From positions 1 to 43,984 of the forward strand of contig JAURDE010000004.1 in assembly GCA_030828105.1 (NCBI GenBank): 43,984 bases of DNA, in the 5' to 3' direction. How positions within the stretch are numbered: the first letter of the stretch is position 1; each line of letters begins with the position of its first letter. Positions 26,600 through 35,071 of the stretch are shown one piece after another. The position numbers and the translations under genes are program-made. The DNA is from Bdellovibrionota bacterium (lineage in GTDB: Bacteria > Bdellovibrionota > Bacteriovoracia > Bacteriovoracales > Bacteriovoracaceae). A model generated the notes under the pieces. That model ran no database searches, was not told the origin of the DNA, and worked only from the letters and a program-made list of their open reading frames with translations.

Positions 26600-27541
26600 A
26601 TGAAAAAAATAATTACCTCTCTCTTATTTATAATGACATCATCTTTTGCCGCAGAGGTAGACCATTTTATGGGTATAAATGTATCAATTCGTGACTCTGC
26701 CCATATCTTTAATCATCTTGTCAATAAACAAGCTTTAACTGCGCTTGAAAAAATGGGACAACAAAAGAAAAGTTGTTTAGAGGCCCAAAACTTGGTTATT
26801 AAAGAGTTTAAAAATGGAATAGGTTATAAAGTAAATAACTTTATGAGAAAAAAACTACCTTTATCTTACAAATACCCACATGATTTATCAAAATATCAAA
26901 TCATAAAAAACAGTGTCTTTCAGAACATTTTATTTTTAAGAACCGTTCCCGTTATTGAAGAGATTATAAACTTTAATGGAATCTATTTAGGAATAGATAA
27001 GCTCAGCCACTTCTTTGCGATGGGTAAAATATATTTCAAAAAATATAGCACTCTAAAAAAAAGAGGACTTAGCGAAGATGAGATCTCTGTAAAACTCTTT
27101 AAAACAGGACACTTATCAGAAAAGACTTACTTAGGCCTGTGGGGAACCCAAACTTATTCATATGCTGATCTCGAGTCTAACTATCAAGGGTTTCTCTTTT
27201 TTAGAAACTTTTGCTCTGGAAGCTCCCCCTATCTCATTCAAGATGGTGATCGCTGGAAGCTCAGTAGATATATTGATATCAGAGAATATGTAAGCCCGTA
27301 CTGGAATGAGTTATTTAACCCAAGTTATATTTCAAAATCTGCAAAGAAGAACTTTATAAAAAACGCCAAAAAATACTGTAATACTATTAGAGATAATCAC
27401 TCTTTTAAATTTCGATTTAAATATTACCAGTCACATTTATGGAAAAAAAGTAAGTCTCAAATATACTTTGAAAAAAAAATATCAAAGGGCGAGTCTCCTG
27501 ATAGCTCACCATTTGAACTCGAAAACTTATGTTCTTACTGA
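26600..27541 (+). CDS. Exported protein of unknown function with DKLSHFF motif
   Basis: 313 residues from the ATG at 26600 (an upstream TTG at 26561 would add 13 residues ahead of the signal peptide). Signal peptide ends near SFA-AE. Distinct motifs are LGIDKLSHFFAMG, then about 50 residues later YSYADLESNYQGFLFFRNFC. The Asp-Lys-x-x-His-Phe and the YADLESNYQG blocks look like conserved, possibly metal-binding or structural sites, but I cannot name the family. Six Cys in the mature part fit a secreted protein. It converges on and overlaps the 648-residue gene by seven bases. Confidence 0.65.
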   Translation: MKKIITSLLFIMTSSFAAEVDHFMGINVSIRDSAHIFNHLVNKQALTALEKMGQQKKSCLEAQNLVIKEFKNGIGYKVNNFMRKKLPLSYKYPHDLSKYQIIKNSVFQNILFLRTVPVIEEIINFNGIYLGIDKLSHFFAMGKIYFKKYSTLKKRGLSEDEISVKLFKTGHLSEKTYLGLWGTQTYSYADLESNYQGFLFFRNFCSGSSPYLIQDGDRWKLSRYIDIREYVSPYWNELFNPSYISKSAKKNFIKNAKKYCNTIRDNHSFKFRFKYYQSHLWKKSKSQIYFEKKISKGESPDSSPFELENLCSY

Positions 27542-29481
27542 CACATACTTTTTAGACATTTCCCTGATTCACAATGTGCATCTCTGGCACAATAATCTCC
27601 CTTATCTCCAAAACCATCAATAGGAATGCACTTAAAGGAACCTGCGTCTTTTTGAATTATATTATTATCACAGCGGTCACTATAACAATCATCATTACTT
27701 TTACAGCGTTCTCCAACCCTAGCAAGGTCATTACCCTCAATAAACCTGGTCGTATTATGAACTTCTTCTGAACCTAGCCTACACTTATTTTTTAAAAGCA
27801 TTCTAGAGTTATAAGCTCCACCTTTTGGGCAAAAGACCATTTTAAGTCTTCTTTTTATCTTTGATGATATTTCACTTTTTCTAACCTCCAGTGCTCTTAT
27901 TCCATAATTTTCAGACACCCTCTTCTTTATTTGTTCCACATGATACTTACTAAAGACTCTAACAAAAACGTCTAGTACCTCATCAATTCCAAGTAAATGA
28001 AGGTCCTCTTTTATCGAAAGCCTTCCATCTTTCAAGAGAGAAATGTCAAAATCCATTGCATATTCTCCATTAAATAGATTTCTAAAAACTCTTTGAACCC
28101 TTGGGTCTTGATTAAGACGAAAATCATCCGGAAAAACTATTGTTGCTTGAGTGTTATATCCCGACTTCACATAAGTCGTCATACGAGTATAAAGAGGCAG
28201 TTTAAATTTTTTATTAGCTATATTGATTTCAAGAAAAGAAGGGTTGATTTCTTGGTGGTAATCTTTAAGAGTTGCCTCCATCCTGATGCCTTTTAGATAG
28301 AGTGTTCCAATATAGTCTTTAACTATTATTGGGCCTCTTCTACTTTCTCCATCTGTTAAAAAGCGCCTTGTGATTTTGTGTCCGTCTTCTTTAAAAACCC
28401 AATCACTTGAATTTGGAGCATAAATAGCTTTTTCAAAATAGCCTGTCTTATTTCCTTTCTTACCTTCAACTCTGAGAGTGAAACCACGACTTCCCTTTAT
28501 TCCATTTTGAAAAATGGTAATAAGGTTTGTAATCATTCCCTTTATTGGAGGTTGCCTTCTCCAGTCTTCATTAGGCAGAGTTCGAATAATCCTTCTCTCC
28601 AACAATCGAGAGCCTCTATTTTTTTCTCTTTTAAAAGTATATTGGAGAAATGGATCATGCCCAGCAGAATCCCAGTCATATAGTCTTGTATACATCTCCC
28701 CTGTTTCCGAGATTATAAATACTGTCGAACCACTGGAGGTGAGGTTTGTAGCGATAAATCGCCCTTGATTTGGGGTATAAAACTTGTGCGCAGTCTTTCC
28801 CCATTTTGGTGGAAGCCAAGGATCAATATACTGAATTTCATTTCCACCTTTCATTAAAGCATACAGTGTTGTTACACCCGCAGAGATATAATGTGGGTTT
28901 CCATCTATATCGTCATAGAACTCCATATATGGCCCTCTATGAGAAATAGACCATCCTCTATTTCCTGGTGGAACGGGAAACTTTTTAGCAAGAAAAGCTA
29001 ATCCCCACTTATTTTTCCAAAAAAGTGGTCCTCCTGGATTTCTTCTTTTTTTACCCGTGAAATAATCCTTGAGTTCTGCTTTCCAGTTTACCGGCAATAC
29101 TTTTGTAGGCCTAGGAAAACCAATAATATGACTTATTTTTGTATAGTAGATAAAATTATTTTGATCAATGGCAATGAGGTTATCTCCATCAGCATGAATT
29201 TCTTTTACAAATTTAACCTCAGCAAAAGGTGTTTTTGTGTCTGCCGAAGAAGGTAAGCCTTGAAAAGGAACAATCTCCCAACCAGACTTGATACCCGTTA
29301 CAATTTCATTAGGTTTCATCCATATTCTACCATCTCTGAGAGCAAAGTATAAACGATGAGTGAAAGCTTCATTTCCTGTATTGAGATAAACGTGATCAGG
29401 TAAATTTTTAGGACGAACTATTTCATTTCCATAAATTACCTGAGTAAACAGGACGAGAACCGTAAAAAGTAACACCTTCAT
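27535..29481 (-). CDS. Secreted protein of the same paralogous family with Cys-rich C-terminus (648 aa)
   Basis: 648 residues, signal peptide at 1-18. It is a diverged paralogue of the 518-residue protein at 23219: the shared order is NKWGLAF, GVTTLYAL, DPWLPP, GRFIATNLTSSGSTVFII, GEMYTRLYDWDSAGH, NEDWRRQPPIKGMIT and LRVEGKKGNKTGYFEK. The C-terminal 80 residues are an addition not present in the 518-residue protein: two modules of the form GxxCxxxxDCxSxxC (GERCKSNDDCYSDRC and GDYCARDAHCESGKC), a disulfide-rich pattern known from secreted proteins of myxobacteria and animals. Function unknown; surface binding is a reasonable guess for the Cys-rich end. Confidence 0.75.
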   Translation of the reverse strand: MKVLLFTVLVLFTQVIYGNEIVRPKNLPDHVYLNTGNEAFTHRLYFALRDGRIWMKPNEIVTGIKSGWEIVPFQGLPSSADTKTPFAEVKFVKEIHADGDNLIAIDQNNFIYYTKISHIIGFPRPTKVLPVNWKAELKDYFTGKKRRNPGGPLFWKNKWGLAFLAKKFPVPPGNRGWSISHRGPYMEFYDDIDGNPHYISAGVTTLYALMKGGNEIQYIDPWLPPKWGKTAHKFYTPNQGRFIATNLTSSGSTVFIISETGEMYTRLYDWDSAGHDPFLQYTFKREKNRGSRLLERRIIRTLPNEDWRRQPPIKGMITNLITIFQNGIKGSRGFTLRVEGKKGNKTGYFEKAIYAPNSSDWVFKEDGHKITRRFLTDGESRRGPIIVKDYIGTLYLKGIRMEATLKDYHQEINPSFLEINIANKKFKLPLYTRMTTYVKSGYNTQATIVFPDDFRLNQDPRVQRVFRNLFNGEYAMDFDISLLKDGRLSIKEDLHLLGIDEVLDVFVRVFSKYHVEQIKKRVSENYGIRALEVRKSEISSKIKRRLKMVFCPKGGAYNSRMLLKNKCRLGSEEVHNTTRFIEGNDLARVGERCKSNDDCYSDRCDNNIIQKDAGSFKCIPIDGFGDKGDYCARDAHCESGKCLKSMCQ

Positions 29482-29553
29482 TATTTATACCTTTTAGTAA
29501 TTTTATAATATTTTGATTGTACACCAAATACCTTTTCCTAATAAAATATTTTT

Positions 29554-30348
29554 ATGCTCAATACTTTATATTTACTAATTTTAATCTTTCCTCTACTTTC
29601 TTTTTCTCAAAATACCTTGGTTAAAAATTACCGAGAGGCCAAAAAAAAACTTCCCTCCGTTTTTGAAGGTTTAGAAAACACTTTTTATTGTGCATGCTCA
29701 TATCAAATAAGAAATATTGATATTAAAAGTTGTGGTTTAGAGACAAAGTCACATAGTAAACGTCTCAATAAGATGGAGTGGGAGCATGTTGTTCCAGCAT
29801 CAAGATTTGGAAGAAATTTCAAAGAATGGGTAGAAGGTGATGAGAAATGTATAAAAAAGAAAAAACTTCCTAATACTAGAGCAAGGGCCGCGGCCCTTGG
29901 CGATGGCAGTCGGTTCTACCTTCCCTGGATAAAGTCATACAAGGGACGAAAATGTGCTCGAAAAGTTTCAAAAGAGTTTAATAAAATGGAAGCGGATCTT
30001 CATAACCTTCGACCTAGCGTAGGTTCTATTAATGCATCTAGAGGTAATCTCAAGTTTTCAGAAGGACTTCATATCTTCGTGCCACAATTTGGTGAATGCG
30101 ACTTAAAAATTATTGATGGTAAAGTAGAGCCTTCAAACCTTATAAAAGGTGATGTTGCCCGAATCTACCTTTATATGGAAGATGCCTACCCAACCAAAGT
30201 TATTCTTAATGAATCAGAACGAAGCTTATTTAAAAAGTGGTCCGAATTAGATCCCGTAACTAAAAAAGAATGCCTCATTAATGAGCGTATTTTTAAAATA
30301 CAAAAGAATTATAATAATTTTGTAAAGAGTGCTTGCGATACTTTATAA
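29554..30348 (+). CDS. endA: Secreted endonuclease I
   Basis: 264 residues with a signal peptide (cut near SFS-QN, residue 19). The nuclease core is clear: MEWEHVVPASRFG (74-86), with the catalytic His-78 region of the beta-beta-alpha metal fold, and DLHNLRPSVGSINASRGN further on, which holds the metal-binding Asn. Six or more Cys suggest disulfides. Family members cut DNA (and some RNA) non-specifically in the periplasm or outside the cell, a good fit for prey DNA digestion or nutrient recovery. Divergent from the 648-residue gene by 72 bases. Confidence 0.93.
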   Translation: MLNTLYLLILIFPLLSFSQNTLVKNYREAKKKLPSVFEGLENTFYCACSYQIRNIDIKSCGLETKSHSKRLNKMEWEHVVPASRFGRNFKEWVEGDEKCIKKKKLPNTRARAAALGDGSRFYLPWIKSYKGRKCARKVSKEFNKMEADLHNLRPSVGSINASRGNLKFSEGLHIFVPQFGECDLKIIDGKVEPSNLIKGDVARIYLYMEDAYPTKVILNESERSLFKKWSELDPVTKKECLINERIFKIQKNYNNFVKSACDTL

Positions 30349-30357
30349 AATTAAGAG

Positions 30358-31068
30358 CTAATTGAAATCAGGATTACTTTCTTTGTATTTTCTAATAATT
30401 CTTCTTCTTTTAATAGATGCATTTTCAAAAGTCATCTTAGAGCAAGTGCCTAACATTTTTTTCTTAGAGTACTTATCTCCAGTTACATATTTATGACCAA
30501 GTATTGCCCCTGCATTTAAAGCACTTATGAGATTACCTCGCCCATAATCAATCATGTAGGTTCCTTCATCTAAGGAAAAATGTTTTCCTACCTTTCTATA
30601 AAGTAATGATGTTTGATACTCATTATCTAAAGGATTGTTTCTGTATACATCATACTTATGATCTCCTGGTTTATAAGACTTCATTAAGCCTGACAGCATT
30701 ATGTCCCAGACATCTAAAGCGGGGTACCTCCCTGAGAATCCTTCTGTAGCAAGAGGTGAACCCCAAAGTGATAAATACTCAGTTGTTGTACAAAATAATA
30801 TTTTAATTTCAGCAAGAGAGCCCCCCACACTATTAAAAATCCATTCTCCACTATCTGGAGGAACAACTAGTTCTGGATAGGCCTGGTATATTCTCTTATG
30901 AACTTCATCTAAAAAGGCCTTAGGATTATCCTTAAAGGCCATTTCTTTACCTACATCCTGAGCAATCTTAGTTAAGATATTTACACTAAAAACATATTTT
31001 TTTGAATGGAGTGGAAAGCTTAAAAATAATAGTAGCAATACAATCGAAATCTTTCTGATCATCATCAT
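30358..31068 (-). CDS. Exported ERG2 / sigma-1 receptor-like protein
   Basis: 236 residues from the ATG at 31068 (AAGGA five bases upstream), with an N-terminal signal or anchor helix. The rest follows the ERG2/sigma-1 receptor family along its length: KKYVF near the start, AYPELVVP, EWIFNSVGGSL (75-85), TEYLSLWGSPLATEGFSGRY (96-115), an Asp at 122 before xxxSG, and YMIDYGRGNL (171-180). In human sigma-1 receptor Asp126 and Glu172 line the ligand pocket; here the corresponding spots appear as Asp122 and Asp174. The motif GHSGRY reads GFSGRY. Eukaryotic members isomerise sterols (ERG2) or bind amines (sigma-1), and a sterol or other lipid ligand here is inference. Confidence 0.82.
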   Translation of the reverse strand: MMMIRKISIVLLLLFLSFPLHSKKYVFSVNILTKIAQDVGKEMAFKDNPKAFLDEVHKRIYQAYPELVVPPDSGEWIFNSVGGSLAEIKILFCTTTEYLSLWGSPLATEGFSGRYPALDVWDIMLSGLMKSYKPGDHKYDVYRNNPLDNEYQTSLLYRKVGKHFSLDEGTYMIDYGRGNLISALNAGAILGHKYVTGDKYSKKKMLGTCSKMTFENASIKRRRIIRKYKESNPDFN

Positions 31069-31124
31069 TGTCATCCTTAACAAAGAGTATTAAATCATTT
31101 TAACATACTATCTCTGATACTATA

Positions 31125-31586
31125 CTAGACTTCCCGCTCCAAAAGCCCCTTTTTAATGTCCCGACCAACAGAAAACCCAACAAGTTTACCTTTTTCACCT
31201 ATAACCCTATGACAAGGGGTAATTATTAAAAGTTTATTTTGCTTACAGGCCGCACCTACTGCCCTAGATTTATGTACGGAGCCTAATATCCTTGCAAGCT
31301 GTCCATAGCTTTTGGTCTCTCCATAAGCAATACCATCAATTAGGTCCCAGACTTTTTGTTGAAACTCGGTTCCTTGCCTCTCAACAGGCAAGTCAAATGT
31401 AGTTCGCTGGCCATCGAAATATTCAAGAAGTTGTTTTTTGGCCTCGTGTAAGTGGGGAAATGACAGAGTATTTTTGAAAGTTTTTTGATTTCTTATTAGT
31501 CTTATTTCAGTAATTTTTTTATCATGTCCTATAATAGCAATAGTCCCAATGGGGCTTTGAAAATATAATGTTCTAAGGTTTTGCAT
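31125..31586 (-). CDS. ogt: Methylated-DNA--protein-cysteine methyltransferase
   Basis: 153 residues from the ATG at 31586; longer starts would run into the divergent gene. It removes O6-alkyl groups from guanine by transfer to its own Cys. The active-site motif ITPCHRVIG is present, preceded by the helix-turn-helix with Arg in KSRAVGAACKQN. The N-terminal half is the short Ogt form without an Ada regulatory domain. The start codon shares the CATG at 31584-31587 with the start of the divergent amidotransferase gene. Confidence 0.93.
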   Translation of the reverse strand: MQNLRTLYFQSPIGTIAIIGHDKKITEIRLIRNQKTFKNTLSFPHLHEAKKQLLEYFDGQRTTFDLPVERQGTEFQQKVWDLIDGIAYGETKSYGQLARILGSVHKSRAVGAACKQNKLLIITPCHRVIGEKGKLVGFSVGRDIKKGLLEREV

Positions 31587-32280
31587 GAAACACCCAATTC
31601 CCATAATTGACTGTGCGATTAAGGATCCCGCATTTGATATCTTTAATAAGTCAGTCGAGCTCTTTCAACATCCTTTTACTTATCATAGACCTCCACTAAA
31701 CGGTATTGGAGATATTGAGGAAGTCCAAGACCCTCTGGCCTACATTATTCTTGGAAGCAACTCTTCGGCAAACGATGACTTGACGTGGCAAAGAGAATTA
31801 AGTGCCTTTTTAAAACAAAGATGTCAAAACGGCTACCCCGTTTTAGGGCTATGTTTTGGACATCAACTTATGGCAAAGGCCTTTGGGGCAACGATTGGAA
31901 GGTGCCATGAAAGTGAACAAAAAAAGAACCTGTATTTAGGGGTTCGAAAAATTACTATGACAAATGATTTTGAAGGACTTAGTAAAGGCCATGAATTGGA
32001 ATATGTTGTTGTACATGGAGAAGAAATAAAAGACTTACCAGATGAATTCGAGCAAATTGCTCGATCTCCTGAAATTAACTTTGAGGGTATTGCTCATAAA
32101 GAATATCCTTTTATTGGTTTTCAGGGACATCCAGAGGCCACAAACAAATTTATTCAACAAGAAATAAATGAGAAAGAAGATTTATCAAAGTATGAAAGGG
32201 CACTTGAAGATGGTCATTTTCTTATTTCTAACTTCATAGCTTTTGCTAAAAGAACAAGAAACTTAACTCCCCTAACTTAA
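31585..32280 (+). CDS. Class I glutamine amidotransferase-like protein
   Basis: 231 residues, cytoplasmic. GATase-1 motifs: LGLCFGHQ with the nucleophilic Cys (about residue 94), and GFQGHPEA with the catalytic His and Glu. It is a stand-alone amidotransferase similar to GMP-synthase-like amidotransferases such as gamma-glutamyl peptidases; the acceptor is unknown. The N-terminal IPIIDCAIKDPAF supports the start at 31585, with TAAGG upstream. The ATG overlaps the divergent ogt start in CATG, and the 3' end overlaps the TauE-like gene by nine bases. Confidence 0.82.
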   Translation: MKHPIPIIDCAIKDPAFDIFNKSVELFQHPFTYHRPPLNGIGDIEEVQDPLAYIILGSNSSANDDLTWQRELSAFLKQRCQNGYPVLGLCFGHQLMAKAFGATIGRCHESEQKKNLYLGVRKITMTNDFEGLSKGHELEYVVVHGEEIKDLPDEFEQIARSPEINFEGIAHKEYPFIGFQGHPEATNKFIQQEINEKEDLSKYERALEDGHFLISNFIAFAKRTRNLTPLT

Positions 32281-32985
32281 AGGTAAAAGAATACCATATA
32301 AGAAAATCAACAAAGTTATTAGATGAGTAAATAACTTCTCTGGAATTTTTTTAAAAATTTTATTCCCGACCAAATAAAAAATAACCCCTGAAGAAACTGG
32401 ATATAAAATCATCTTAAAATGAATTAAATCACTATGAAAGATTAAAAGAATAATAATCTGAACTATACCAAACACTAAATAACCAAAGGAAATAATCCCC
32501 CTCATTTGTATTTTTTCCTTTCCTTTTGAAGCAGCGTAAAGGGTAAGCAGTCCTCCTCCAAGATTAGTTAAACCGTGAACAAGGCCTAACACCATGAGAT
32601 AAAGGCCTTCGAATTTTTTAATTCTTCGATCAAATATTTTCGATAAAGAAGGTATCATTCTCAAAAGAGCAGAAAACGTTAATATGAAAGAAAGAATCCA
32701 TTTTAGCTCTAAACTATTTTCTAACCTAAGAATAATAACAAGCCCGATCACCAGAAAAGGTAAACTAAAAAATGAAATCATTTTTCTTTCTTTTTCTATA
32801 TGATGTTTCGATAGATTATATTGAAGTAAGCTTATAATAAGAGAAGATGGCAATAAAATACTAAGCGTATATTGAAAACTATGCCCTAAAAGTATCATCG
32901 TTGGAGTACCAAAAACTAAAAGCCCTACTCCTAGAACTGACTGAACTACGGAGAGGATTGAGATGAGTACAAGCTCAATTAACAA
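32272..32985 (-). CDS. TauE/SafE-type membrane permease
   Basis: 237 residues with about seven to eight hydrophobic helices. The TauE family pattern is visible as two related halves: the first with SVLGVGLLVFGTP, the second with HGLTNLGGGLLTLYA. Family members are proposed exporters of sulfite, sulfonates or related anions; the substrate here cannot be told. It ends two bases before the alpha/beta hydrolase stop-start junction on the same strand, so the two are likely one transcript. Confidence 0.82.
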   Translation of the reverse strand: MLIELVLISILSVVQSVLGVGLLVFGTPTMILLGHSFQYTLSILLPSSLIISLLQYNLSKHHIEKERKMISFFSLPFLVIGLVIILRLENSLELKWILSFILTFSALLRMIPSLSKIFDRRIKKFEGLYLMVLGLVHGLTNLGGGLLTLYAASKGKEKIQMRGIISFGYLVFGIVQIIILLIFHSDLIHFKMILYPVSSGVIFYLVGNKIFKKIPEKLFTHLITLLIFLYGILLPLS

Positions 32986-32987
32986 TA

Positions 32988-33836
32988 CTACTCCAATAGC
33001 TCCATAAAACAGTTTTTTAAATAATCGAGGTAAGGAGTTTTGAAGCGACTTATATCAAGGTGAAGCTCATGATATCCTCCCTCGATAAGTTTAAGGGTAT
33101 AATTAGTCTCTATTTTACTAAAATACTCTTTAATAGCGCCCACTGAAACGACTTTGTCTTCAGTTCCAACGGTACAAAAAGAAGGGCATTTGGGGTCAAT
33201 TGGTTTTGAAAAAACATTTTTAGAAGTTTGCATTAAACTAAGAAGTAGTTTTGAATGAGGAGAAAGAGAATTCAATTCATCTTTTAGATAGGCCTCTTTT
33301 ACCCTTGGGTCATGCGAGAGTGCATTAAGGTTAACTAAACCTTTTATAGGAATACTGGGGAAGGCCTTTATTGAACGAATAAGTTCAACGGGACTTAAAT
33401 CAACAATTTTTCCAAGAAGACCAGGAATACCTATCGGTGGTGCATTAATAAAAACCCTTTCAGGGTATAAATCTGGCTTTGCAAAATTTTGTTGATAAGC
33501 TGCGGTAATCAATCCTCCCATTGAGTGACCAAAAAGGACAAATCGCTTCATCTTATAATTCTCTTTAAGATGATTAATAATTTCATCTAAATCAATAATA
33601 TATTCGGAGAAATCATTAACAAAAACACGCTTACCGGAGCTTTTCCCGTGACCCCTAAGGTCATACCTTAAAACATTAAAGTAAGGACTAAATAACTTTG
33701 TGAGATAGTCGTGCCTTCCTAGATGCTCATTTATTCCATGAGTAGCAATAATCCATATCGGCTGCCCTTTTTCATACATTCTAGAAAAAATTTTTGTACC
33801 ATCTCTGAGATCAATATACTTATCTTCTTCAATCAT
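32988..33836 (-). CDS. Alpha/beta hydrolase, monoacylglycerol lipase-like
   Basis: 282 residues, no signal peptide. Serine hydrolase motif FGHSMGG holds the nucleophile, GTEDKVV the Asp and GGYHELHLD the His. The early HGINEHLGRHDYLTKLF and RYDLRGHGKSSG are typical of monoacylglycerol lipases and lysophospholipases (PldB group). It likely hydrolyses monoacyl lipids in the cytoplasm. It is upstream of the TauE-like gene on the same strand. Confidence 0.85.
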   Translation of the reverse strand: MIEEDKYIDLRDGTKIFSRMYEKGQPIWIIATHGINEHLGRHDYLTKLFSPYFNVLRYDLRGHGKSSGKRVFVNDFSEYIIDLDEIINHLKENYKMKRFVLFGHSMGGLITAAYQQNFAKPDLYPERVFINAPPIGIPGLLGKIVDLSPVELIRSIKAFPSIPIKGLVNLNALSHDPRVKEAYLKDELNSLSPHSKLLLSLMQTSKNVFSKPIDPKCPSFCTVGTEDKVVSVGAIKEYFSKIETNYTLKLIEGGYHELHLDISRFKTPYLDYLKNCFMELLE

Positions 33837-33940
33837 AGGATGATCATAACAAAACCAGGAAATGAATATCCAGATAATAATTTAAATAATTGACTATTGA
33901 CCTGACTAAATCTTAAGCTTTTATTACTAAAGGGGAAGAA

Positions 33941-35071
33941 ATGAAGCATTTATTTTTGTTACTAATTATTTTATCTAATACATCCTTGGCCTCTTTTAAT
34001 GTTGAGGAAACAATCAGTGGGGTTAAGTTTCCAAATCAAGATGATGTGGATGATGGCCCTGTTTATACCACAGCAAAAGTTTTAAAAGATTATTCAAGTG
34101 GTTTTTCAGACCTTCTTCCTTATGTTTTTCCTTCCCCAAACCAAGAAGATGCGGGTAGTTGTTTGTATATGGCCACGACAGGAAATATTGAATGGTGGTT
34201 AGCAAAATTAAACCCTGAAACAACTCGAATGATGAATGGGCCACTTGATATTTCTGAGCGATATCTAATGAATATTGCGGGACTTAAGGAATATACAGAA
34301 GAGATTAAGAATTGGCGAACCGACTCGGTGTATCTTGCTAATAATCCCGAAGGACTACTAAAAAATCAAATCTATCCTTACACTAAAGGATGGTTTAAGA
34401 GGGTTGATGGCAAAAAGGTTGCTGCAGAGGCATACGAAGATGGAGCAGAATACGGAACAATCTATAATTGGATAAATGAAATACCTAAGTTCAAAGGACC
34501 TTCTTTTATAAAAGTGCCAAATTTTCAACGTGATATTATTTATGCCGACCCAGAGAATAATCAATGGAATGTGGGAGTGGCACCTGACAATATAGTTGAA
34601 TCAGTTAAGAAGAGCCTTATAGAAAACAAGGCCCCTGTTCTTATAATGTATAATCACTATGGGTATTGGCATGTTCATATGATTGTAGGTTTTGATGATG
34701 AAGCAGATACAGACGACTGCAGATTTTCTAAGGGGACTATACCGTATATGGCCAAAAAGGCAGAAGAATACCGTGTGCTTGCTGATGAGGAAACTGATCC
34801 AGAAAAAAAGGAAAAACTTGAATCTAAGGCCAAAAGGTACACAAAGTTAAGTCATAAGCTTGAAGGAATATTTGAAAAAATCGGAGGTTGTAAAGGTAAA
34901 GGAGCATTCTATGTTAGAGATAGTCTTTACTCCTCAAGTAATGATGAAAGGTATGATTACGGAACAGATGATCCAAACGACGATAGAAGTTATTCAAAAA
35001 AGGTCATTTTAAGAGAATATGAATACTTAAATGTTCTAAGTAACCACATCATCCAAATTCTCCCTTTATGA
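33941..35071 (+). CDS. Secreted papain-like (C1-type) cysteine protease candidate
   Basis: 376 residues with a signal peptide (cut after SLA-SF). A papain active-site pattern is present: NQEDAGSCLYMA (67-78), where the Gln-68 and Cys-74 correspond to the oxyanion Gln and nucleophile, then ISERYLMNIAG, like the conserved LSEQ region, and HVHMIVGFDD with His-246 as the general base. The family usually has Cys-Trp after Gly-Ser, and here the Trp is replaced by Leu. There is no obvious propeptide of normal length. It has AAAGGGG seven bases upstream. It is coupled by an ATGA overlap to a lipase-like gene. Confidence 0.72.
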   Translation: MKHLFLLLIILSNTSLASFNVEETISGVKFPNQDDVDDGPVYTTAKVLKDYSSGFSDLLPYVFPSPNQEDAGSCLYMATTGNIEWWLAKLNPETTRMMNGPLDISERYLMNIAGLKEYTEEIKNWRTDSVYLANNPEGLLKNQIYPYTKGWFKRVDGKKVAAEAYEDGAEYGTIYNWINEIPKFKGPSFIKVPNFQRDIIYADPENNQWNVGVAPDNIVESVKKSLIENKAPVLIMYNHYGYWHVHMIVGFDDEADTDDCRFSKGTIPYMAKKAEEYRVLADEETDPEKKEKLESKAKRYTKLSHKLEGIFEKIGGCKGKGAFYVRDSLYSSSNDERYDYGTDDPNDDRSYSKKVILREYEYLNVLSNHIIQILPL

